Both the position numbers and the translations under genes were made by a program. A stretch of DNA of 6,146 nucleotides. Origin: Euryarchaeota archaeon UBA40. GTDB taxonomy: Archaea > Thermoplasmatota > Poseidoniia > Poseidoniales > Thalassarchaeaceae. The notes beneath the pieces are model-generated. The model was not told the DNA's origin. It was given only the letters and a program-made list of their open reading frames with translations, and searched no databases. The DNA lies in the NCBI GenBank assembly GCA_002506875.1, contig DAYJ01000132.1, forward strand, positions 1-6,146. Reading direction: 5' to 3'. This document shows, piece after piece, positions 1 through 5,498 of the stretch; position 1 is the stretch's first letter; each line of letters begins with the position of its first letter.

Positions 1-1
1 C

Positions 2-550
2 TTACCAAATGGGGAATGGAGGACAAACCACCTTCAAACGATTCGCCGAGTGTACTCAAAACAGCCACATTTTGAAACTGTAATGAATATAATTAGACCA
101 TGGTTTGAAAACGAAGAAATCAACACCTTATCTGAATTCAATCAGGGTTTAATCCAAGACATATGCGCATTTCTAGGAATCAAAACTCAATTTATCCGAT
201 CGTCAGAACTAGGGGTTGAAGGGGGCCGAGTGGAGAGATTAATGCGCATCTGCAATACAATCGGTGCGGAAGAATACCTGTCAGGACCTGCTGCAAAGAA
301 CTACATCGATGATGAGTTTGATAATAGTGGAATAAAACTGTCTTGGATGGAATACGGACCATTTGAAAGATACCCGCAGATAGGGCCTGAATCAATTAAT
401 GAAATGTCAATTATTGACACAATGATGATGATTGGTAAAGATGCATTGAATCTCAAGAGAGTTACTCCGTTTCATCAGAATATGATTGGATCACATACCT
501 CGGAACTCCTCGCGATTCGAGGTAAATACGGCCAATATACTCTCCAATAA
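2..550 (+). CDS. WbqC-family protein, 5'-truncated (C-terminal 182 aa)
   Basis: The reading frame is open from base 2 to the TAA at 548-550, so the gene enters from outside the window. The GTG at 50 is not a credible start, because family-like sequence (LQTIRRVYSKQPHFE) runs across it. WbqC-like features are SSELGVEGG followed by RLMRICNTIGAEEYLSGP, then NYIDDEFDNSGIKLSWMEY, a YPQ and the SIIDTMMMIG block. These match the usual order of this family (ss.L...G....L..ic...GA..YlsG....Yl....F...gi.l.w..Y..YpQ....sviD.l...G). Family members are about 220-240 aa, so roughly 50 N-terminal residues are probably missing. WbqC proteins are encoded in O-antigen and other surface-glycan loci; the reaction is not firmly known and none is claimed here. 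The glycosyltransferase on the opposite strand fits that context. The last 29 codons or so, beyond the conserved domain, overlap the 3' end of that gene. The stretch looks slightly more AT-rich than the genes to its right. Confidence 0.83.
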   Translation, partial: LPNGEWRTNHLQTIRRVYSKQPHFETVMNIIRPWFENEEINTLSEFNQGLIQDICAFLGIKTQFIRSSELGVEGGRVERLMRICNTIGAEEYLSGPAAKNYIDDEFDNSGIKLSWMEYGPFERYPQIGPESINEMSIIDTMMMIGKDALNLKRVTPFHQNMIGSHTSELLAIRGKYGQYTLQ

Positions 551-1409
551 CCCCAAGGGAAAAGAGATTCAAACCTGCGAAAAAGCTGGTGATGAAAGCG
601 ATTGATATCCAACTAGGGACGACTTCATCTACGGAAAGATAATTGAGAATAGAATAGCCTGCAATACCAAGAGAAAAAAGCCCTGAAATAATGCCCAAAG
701 TCATGGACAAACGGAGAGGAGTCATTGAATAAGTCAGGATTCGATTCATCGCCAATCTTACTGAACGGAGGAAGGTATATCCTGTATTTCCAGCGACTCT
801 ATCCCTTCGTTCCACATCCACCATCGCAAACGGAATATTGAGAGAATATAGGAGAGAAAATGGTGTCCCAGTACTCTCCTTGACTGAATTAAGTTGCCTC
901 ACAATGCTCCGATCCATGACCCTGAACGCCCCTAATCCTGAATCCACCTTGAACGGGACTAGAATATTAGACACAATTGAGAATAATCGACTTGAGAGCC
1001 TCTTAATGGAACTAGATGAACGAATTTGGCTTCGAGCGATGGCCATTGGAACATCCTGATGGAACATTTGTTCAGTAATCCGAATAATATCCTCTGGCCT
1101 ATCTTGAAGATCGGAGTCCATAATCGCAACTACATCCGCATCAGTGAATGTCAAACCTGCAGATATCGCTTGATGTTGTCCAAAGTTCCCTGCAAGTCGG
1201 ATGAGACGGATTCTAGTATCTGTTTTCGCAATTTCTTCGGCTATTTGGAAAGTGGAATCTGAAGAACCGTCATCGACAAGGATTAGATGTACAGATTTGA
1301 ATGCTGATTCAATTTCACGAAATACAGCCGAGCAAAGGGAACTTACGACTTCTTCATCATTGTAGAGTGGAACTACCACATCAATGGAAGTGTCCTCAAG
1401 TCGCCCCAT
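462..1409 (-). CDS. Family 2 glycosyltransferase, polyisoprenyl-phosphate type (DPM1/GtrB/ArnC-like)
   Basis: This 315-aa protein probably transfers a sugar from a nucleotide sugar to a polyisoprenyl (in archaea, dolichyl) phosphate at the cytoplasmic face of the membrane. Visible GT-A motifs are VVVPLYNDEE (residues 11-20), the nucleotide-binding LVDDGSSDST (44-53), NFGQHQAISAGL (75-86) and the metal-binding DSD of IMDSDLQD (96-103). Next come the DSGLGAFRVMDR block (156-167) and RRDRVAGNTGYTF (201-213), both typical of the subfamily. Two membrane helices follow, at about 231-257 and 266-288, and then the family's C-terminal GEYIGRIYLE signature (289-298). The length is usual for GtrB/ArnC-like enzymes. 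The ATG at 1407-1409 lies 9 codons before the first conserved strand; no clear Shine-Dalgarno precedes it. The last 29 codons overlap the convergent WbqC-family gene, and because GEYIGRIYLE lies in the overlap this end is real. The sugar and acceptor cannot be told from sequence; a role in N-glycan or surface-polymer synthesis is inference. Confidence 0.93.
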   Translation of the reverse strand: MGRLEDTSIDVVVPLYNDEEVVSSLCSAVFREIESAFKSVHLILVDDGSSDSTFQIAEEIAKTDTRIRLIRLAGNFGQHQAISAGLTFTDADVVAIMDSDLQDRPEDIIRITEQMFHQDVPMAIARSQIRSSSSIKRLSSRLFSIVSNILVPFKVDSGLGAFRVMDRSIVRQLNSVKESTGTPFSLLYSLNIPFAMVDVERRDRVAGNTGYTFLRSVRLAMNRILTYSMTPLRLSMTLGIISGLFSLGIAGYSILNYLSVDEVVPSWISIAFITSFFAGLNLFSLGVIGEYIGRIYLESRGVPRYVIQSYSDETE

Positions 1410-1414
1410 CGAAT

Positions 1415-1429
1415 CTATCGAAATGATAG
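1415..1429. repeat. Short inverted repeat CTATC-GAAAT-GATAG before the glycosyltransferase
   Basis: This is a perfect 5-bp stem with a 5-nt loop, 5 bp upstream of the glycosyltransferase ATG. If that gene is transcribed from the TATA-like element near 1455, the hairpin would lie in its short 5' leader or at its start site. It is too short to exclude chance; an operator or leader hairpin is only a possibility. Confidence 0.25.
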
Positions 1430-1450
1430 GGTGTAATAATCAATCACATT

Positions 1451-1460
1451 GAATTATACG
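1451..1460. promoter_or_regulatory. Candidate shared TATA element in the divergent intergenic region
   Basis: The sequence GAATTATACG reads CGTATAATTC on the other strand, so both strands offer a TATA-like core. Archaeal transcription starts about 25-27 bp downstream of the box centre. That would place a rightward start near 1481, giving a leader of about 28 nt for the ABC ATPase that includes a weak TGAGG at 1500-1504. A leftward start would fall near 1429, giving a leader of about 20 nt for the glycosyltransferase. Alternative boxes exist, such as TTATTACA on the - strand nearer the ATG, so the assignment is tentative. Confidence 0.3.
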
Positions 1461-1508
1461 ATTAGACAATACCCGTTTAGAGCATTGCAATACGTAGGAT
1501 GAGGCGAC

Positions 1509-2522
1509 ATGAATACCATCCTTGAACTAGATGGAGTGCGGCACCTCTACCATAACAGCCGTGCCACTAAAGCCGCTGCTCGTGCTCGGAGTATTACTCC
1601 GCCTAGACGTGGACTGATAGAAGCCGATATTCGTCTTGAGAAAGGGAAAATACTCGGGTTGGTCGGGCCGAATGGAGCTGGAAAAAGTACGTTGATGTGT
1701 GTACTTGCTGGCATCCTCTCACCTCAGAAAGGTACGATTCTTCTAGATGGAAGGCCAATAGATGGGGATGCGGATCAGTTGAGGCATCGGCAGCGTGTTG
1801 GCTTCATGCCTGAACGAGTCGGTTGGTCTGGACCTGGAACTCCTAAGGGGGTCCTCCAACGTCTTTGCGTAGTTCGTGGTTTGAATCGTAATATTGCAAT
1901 GAATCTGCTTGAAACCGTAGGTCTCCGTTCACGAACAAACGACCTATTGTCAAGCCTTAGTCAAGGAATGCGGCAACGACTCTCATTGGCTGTAGCCCTG
2001 ATGGGTGACCCTGAAATCCTTCTACTCGACGAGCCCATGAATGGACTAGATCCAGTGGCCCAAGGCGCTTTCAGAGATATGATTCAACAAAAAGCAGACC
2101 AGGGGGCTACGGTTGTGATTAGTAGTCACCGACTCAATGAACTAGAACGAATAGTGAATCGCGTTGCAATTATGAATCAAGGCAAAATCGTAACGAGAGG
2201 ATCATTCTCATCAGTCGAACATGACCTCGGAGTTGGACATCGTCTTCTAATTTCAGGACTAGGGGATTCCCCCAAAGGCCACATCGTGAAAAATCCGTTC
2301 ATCGAAATTGAGGAGATTGACGGTGAACCAGATTGGAATATGCGACTAACCCGTCATGACCAATCCTGGTCCGCAGATCTCCGTGCAGAACTCGTTGAAC
2401 TAATCGGAAAAGAGGGGGCTCGGTTGACTCTAATGGAGATCGTCCCCCCCAATCTAGAGGAGATTCTTGCCACTGCTACCGGATTAGAACGTAAGTTAGC
2501 ACTTCAGGGGGAATCTGAATGA
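1509..2522 (+). CDS. ABC-2 type exporter ATP-binding protein (NosF/CcmA-like)
   Basis: This 337-aa protein is the cytoplasmic ATPase that powers the membrane permease encoded next. All ABC motifs are intact: Walker A GPNGAGKST (residues 53-61), the Q-loop region FMPE (99-102, Glu in place of Gln, as is common in NosF-like proteins), and signature LSQGMRQR (150-157). Walker B ILLLDEP (170-176), D-loop GLDP (179-182) and switch His SSH (205-207) follow. A C-terminal domain of about 100 aa ends in PPNLEEILATATG, as in other ABC-2 ATPases. Odd is an extra segment of about 20 residues at 16-34, NSRATKAAARARSITPPRRG, between the first beta strand and the second; its DNA holds a perfect 15-bp palindrome. 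The start is the ATG at 1509, preceded by a weak TGAGG. The stop overlaps the permease start by 4 bp (ATGA), indicating translational coupling. The substrate is unknown; drugs, lipids, polysaccharide or metal-related cargo all occur in this family. Confidence 0.94.
   Translation: MNTILELDGVRHLYHNSRATKAAARARSITPPRRGLIEADIRLEKGKILGLVGPNGAGKSTLMCVLAGILSPQKGTILLDGRPIDGDADQLRHRQRVGFMPERVGWSGPGTPKGVLQRLCVVRGLNRNIAMNLLETVGLRSRTNDLLSSLSQGMRQRLSLAVALMGDPEILLLDEPMNGLDPVAQGAFRDMIQQKADQGATVVISSHRLNELERIVNRVAIMNQGKIVTRGSFSSVEHDLGVGHRLLISGLGDSPKGHIVKNPFIEIEEIDGEPDWNMRLTRHDQSWSADLRAELVELIGKEGARLTLMEIVPPNLEEILATATGLERKLALQGESE
1587..1601. repeat. Perfect 15-bp palindrome inside the ABC ATPase gene
   Basis: CGGAGTA-T-TACTCCG has 7-bp perfectly complementary arms around a single central base. 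It encodes part of the Arg/Ala-rich insertion (around RSITPP) that typical family members lack. It lies about 80 bp inside the gene, so it could be an mRNA hairpin, a protein-binding site, or the relic of a small inserted repeat. Confidence 0.5.
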
Positions 2523-3352
2523 GTTCTCTAACCACTGTCATTAGGTTGAGCCTGTATGAGGTACGCATTCGTATTCGCTCCCAACGAATGGTCATCCTTG
2601 GCCCCTTGCTAATCCTATTCATCCCCGGATCAGTATGGGGATTCGCTGATCCTAACACCACCCTACCAGGGCAAATCGCTGTCGAGGGGGAATCCACAGT
2701 CATGTTTCTCTCGAGTCTATTCGTACTACTCTCTGCAACACTAGGGGTTGTGCTAGTGGGTTTTGATGCAATTAGTAGACCAAGAATGACTGGAGAGCTG
2801 GCCATAGATTTAGCCCAACCCATCGATAGACGTGATCTCGCAATGGCACATCTCTTCGGTGTATGGGGCACTGTTGCGATACCTGTTGCTACTCTCCAGT
2901 TACTCTCATTGGGCCTCATCTATCAACAGATGGACATTGTTCCCAATCCTCTCGATTCTGGAATCTGGATTATGAGCACGGCTCTACTTCTATTCTGGTA
3001 CGCAAGTCTACAACTAATCGCATCCTCAATGGCTCACGACCTCGGGTCTTCCGTAACCTTTGGAGTCGCTACTTGGCTTTTCTTCACCCTACTATGGTTA
3101 CTAGTGACAGTGGTTATCGCGACACTCCTTGGCGTAGACGCGACCGATACTTCAAATCTTGAATTCATCCGATTCCAAGAACACGCCGATCTATTCTCGC
3201 CGAATGGAATCTATCAACTCATATTACAAAGCCGACTACCAGATGTGGCTCAGCCTAATGTTCATCCTGTACACCTCATACTGTCAACATTGGGTTGGAC
3301 ATTCATCCCTATGGGATTCTATCTCCGGCGATTCCGCAAATTGAAGCCTTGA
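2519..3352 (+). CDS. ABC-2 type transporter permease (NosY-like)
   Basis: This 277-aa integral membrane subunit is the partner of the ATPase just upstream, whose stop codon it overlaps (ATGA at 2519-2522). Six hydrophobic helices can be read at about residues 24-42, 62-82, 110-134, 149-171, 179-203 and 251-269, the normal ABC-2 topology. A short extracytoplasmic loop (43-60) separates helices 1 and 2, and a larger one (204-250) lies between helices 5 and 6. The cytoplasmic segment after helix 2, FDAISRPRMTGELAIDLAQP followed by IDRRDLAMAHLFG, matches the coupling region of NosY-type permeases (D.is.e...G.l...L..Pi.R). The N terminus is basic (EVRIRIRSQR) and the C terminus ends in LRRFRKLKP, both consistent with cytoplasmic ends. 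No catalytic residues are expected. Pairing with a single ATPase gene suggests a full transporter of two copies of each. No substrate-binding protein is encoded, which fits export rather than uptake. The cargo is unknown. Confidence 0.9.
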   Translation: MSSLTTVIRLSLYEVRIRIRSQRMVILGPLLILFIPGSVWGFADPNTTLPGQIAVEGESTVMFLSSLFVLLSATLGVVLVGFDAISRPRMTGELAIDLAQPIDRRDLAMAHLFGVWGTVAIPVATLQLLSLGLIYQQMDIVPNPLDSGIWIMSTALLLFWYASLQLIASSMAHDLGSSVTFGVATWLFFTLLWLLVTVVIATLLGVDATDTSNLEFIRFQEHADLFSPNGIYQLILQSRLPDVAQPNVHPVHLILSTLGWTFIPMGFYLRRFRKLKP

Positions 3353-3385
3353 TTGAATTGTATCTGATGAGGCAGAAGGTAGGAC

Positions 3386-3400
3386 AGGGTATTTTACCCT
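3386..3400. promoter_or_regulatory. Inverted repeat overlapping a TATA-like box before the surface-protein gene
   Basis: AGGGTA-TTT-TACCCT is a perfect 6-bp inverted repeat. It contains TATTTTA (3390-3396), a plausible archaeal TATA box. A start about 25-27 bp downstream falls at about 3418-3420, just before the coding region. A repressor or activator binding the palindrome would directly cover the box. It could also be a stem-loop in read-through RNA from the ABC genes; no U-rich tract follows, so a terminator is unlikely. Confidence 0.4.
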
Positions 3401-3411
3401 CTCAATCCAAC

Positions 3412-3418
3412 GGAGGGT
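3412..3418 (+). promoter_or_regulatory. Shine-Dalgarno that decides the start of the surface-protein gene
   Basis: GGAGGGT closely resembles the archaeal ribosome-binding consensus GGAGGTG. It ends 10 nt before the ATG at 3429 but only 1 nt before the in-frame GTG at 3420. The ATG at 3429 is therefore the better start. The GTG could be used only on a leaderless message. Confidence 0.55.
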
Positions 3419-3428
3419 AGTGACCACC

Positions 3429-5495
3429 ATGGTGAACGCACGACAACTGCTCGCGAACGCAATAATTCTCCTCATGATTGGAGCAACAACGTTAGGGTTT
3501 CTGACACCCACTAATGACTTGTTAAACAAGCAAGAAAACACACAAAATACAGAGGCTCGACAGACCGCTGACGAATTGATTGGTGACGCATGTCAAGGCT
3601 TGACCTTCGAGGACATGTTCGAGTATTCTTATGCTCTGTTCACTGTTGACATCAACCAGGATTACACCAGTGCCCAGGTTGGGGCTGTCGCATACATCAA
3701 TAACAGTCTATCTGACCAAGTACGCTTCGATCTTGACGAACTAATTGGTACGATTGGAGCTCCGGGAGGAGCTAACGGATACCTCTCCAACCAAGAAGAA
3801 AATATGATTCTAGAGGTTACAGACGACTGTATCGTCGAAACAAACCCTCGATTCGGATTCCGTACTGGTGAACCCCATCGAGGAGGAGAAGGTGTCGATT
3901 GGAAGAATGCGTCATGGATAAACGACGAGAGTAACCCGCTCCAGTTAGAGTACTGGAACCTCTTCCCTCCTCACCACCCTGACAACAGGAGTTGTCCGCC
4001 TCAGAGTCGCCTCTCTGCAACTGGTGAATGCTACGAGGTACCCGTTGCACCCTCCGATGCTGCCACAACGCGTAACTGTGACACTACGGACGTCACCTCG
4101 CCCGATGAATGTCAGATTATTGTCTGGCTCAATGGAACCATGACTTGGGCGGCGGATTTGACCAATGCTGATTCATTCACCATTGCAATGAACACCACCA
4201 ATATGACAAATGCTGAATTGATTATGAATTTCCCCGAGAAGAATTCAAACGACGGAGATCCACTACGTGTTTCCTTATTCGAGGAATGTGATGGGCGTGT
4301 AGTTCAGTATGAGATGCATCAGGGGTCCACACCTCCAGTTGGAGGATGCACAGGTGATGGAACCATTACTGAGACTGTGACTGAGAACGCAGATGGCTCC
4401 TTGACCGTGCAAGTCTTCACTGACTTCGACAAAACCACATGGCCAGTAGGACAAGACATGTTCGCTGATTTCACTAACCAACCACCGCCTCCGAATGATC
4501 CACCACAGTGGACTGCTGCAGCACCCGCGGACGGTGATATGATTCCTGTTCCAGCTGGTATGACTGTAGATTTCCTCTCCGTAGTAGATCAAGGACTCTG
4601 GCTGACCGACGAGGCTGGTTTCTCGGCCATAGACCTCGGTTGCACGCGATACTCAGGCGACTGGACCATTGCTGAATCCACTGATGGATCATGGCAAGTC
4701 ACCACAAACGGCCAACAGGCAAGTTCCGTTGAATGTACACCATCTGATATCGATGACAACGGAACGGCTCGTGCAGGAGATACACGAATGTTCCACCTAT
4801 TCACTCCATTCTCGGCGGCGTTTTCGACAAACATCGAAGCATCACACGAGTTTACCATCGATCCAGCAGATAATGCACCGAACATGGAAGTCACAATCAC
4901 TCTCTTCCAAGATGCTAGTGTGGCAACATCTACTGGTACTGTCGCAGGTGGATTGACCAGTATCATTGTGGATACAGGTTCACTCAGCCCTGGCGACGTT
5001 CAGTTCCGCGTTCATGCAACGGGCTTAGGGATGAGTGATTACCACCACACTTACGACACGATCCTAACGAAATCGAGTCAACCCCCCTCTATCACCGTCT
5101 CTAGCGCCGAATTCGATGGCAGTATGTGGCAAGTTACAGGGGTGTTCAGCGATCCGGATGGAGAAGATGTAACATTCACTATCGAAATTGATGGAGCCGC
5201 AGGTGGTGAAATCTCAACGAGTGGTAACACTTGGAGTAGTCAGCAAATCAACTTCGATATTTTCAGTGAAGGGGAACACACTGTCACGGTCACAGCATGC
5301 GATGAATCGAATGTATGCACAACGATTACCCAAACGGTTGACAACTCATTCCTATTCAATTCAGGGAACGTAATTGACCCACCAATTATCATCAGTGAAG
5401 ATCCAGATAATTCCGGTTCCTTGCCTGCACCTGGAATCGCCTTCCTCGTAGTCGCTGTCATCGGAGCGCTCATGTACGCCGGACGTCGCGATTGA
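3429..5495 (+). CDS. Large secreted/surface protein with Ig-like domain and PGF-CTERM-like tail
   Basis: A 688-aa acidic exported protein of unrecognised function. Residues 1-6 are followed by a hydrophobic stretch (7-25, LLANAIILLMIGATTLGF), a signal peptide or N-terminal anchor with no obvious cleavage site. Residues 45-350 form a Cys-containing region of unknown fold. A PPPPNDPP hinge follows at about 352-359, then beta-rich segments. The last of these (about 552-640) looks Ig/PKD-like, with SDPDGEDV at 574-581, a possible calcium-binding turn. Seven N-glycosylation sequons (N91, N160, N186, N235, N255, N258, N444) and 12 cysteines support an extracellular location. The C terminus has SLPAPG (664-669), a helix to about 684 and RRD: the tripartite layout of archaeosortase-processed proteins, though PGI replaces PGF. 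The ATG at 3429 is preferred to the GTG at 3420 because of the GGAGGGT at 3412. The ABC exporter genes lie 76 bp upstream, and gar1 starts 3 bp downstream. It may be lineage-specific. Confidence 0.88.
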   Translation: MVNARQLLANAIILLMIGATTLGFLTPTNDLLNKQENTQNTEARQTADELIGDACQGLTFEDMFEYSYALFTVDINQDYTSAQVGAVAYINNSLSDQVRFDLDELIGTIGAPGGANGYLSNQEENMILEVTDDCIVETNPRFGFRTGEPHRGGEGVDWKNASWINDESNPLQLEYWNLFPPHHPDNRSCPPQSRLSATGECYEVPVAPSDAATTRNCDTTDVTSPDECQIIVWLNGTMTWAADLTNADSFTIAMNTTNMTNAELIMNFPEKNSNDGDPLRVSLFEECDGRVVQYEMHQGSTPPVGGCTGDGTITETVTENADGSLTVQVFTDFDKTTWPVGQDMFADFTNQPPPPNDPPQWTAAAPADGDMIPVPAGMTVDFLSVVDQGLWLTDEAGFSAIDLGCTRYSGDWTIAESTDGSWQVTTNGQQASSVECTPSDIDDNGTARAGDTRMFHLFTPFSAAFSTNIEASHEFTIDPADNAPNMEVTITLFQDASVATSTGTVAGGLTSIIVDTGSLSPGDVQFRVHATGLGMSDYHHTYDTILTKSSQPPSITVSSAEFDGSMWQVTGVFSDPDGEDVTFTIEIDGAAGGEISTSGNTWSSQQINFDIFSEGEHTVTVTACDESNVCTTITQTVDNSFLFNSGNVIDPPIIISEDPDNSGSLPAPGIAFLVVAVIGALMYAGRRD

Positions 5496-5498
5496 GTC

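Noticed and set aside
99..101. Internal Met codons in the WbqC-family frame as an alternative start
   Set aside because: Starting there would remove conserved family residues, and no ribosome-binding motif precedes it.
50..550. Complete small gene starting at the GTG at 50
   Set aside because: Family-like sequence continues upstream in the same open frame to base 2, so the gene is truncated by the window edge rather than starting here.
838..1262. Two + strand open frames of 73 and 78 codons
   Set aside because: They lie opposite the clearly conserved glycosyltransferase and look like translated antisense.
2476..2919. 147-codon open frame on the - strand
   Set aside because: It lies opposite the permease gene, has no recognisable domain and is biased composition created by the real + strand gene.
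3386..3400. Intrinsic terminator of the ABC operon
   Set aside because: The stem is only 6 bp and no U-rich tract follows; archaeal termination depends mainly on U-rich stretches.
4589..4966. 125-codon open frame on the - strand, and others opposite 3817-4692
   Set aside because: They are shadows of the surface-protein gene, with no start signals or family resemblance.
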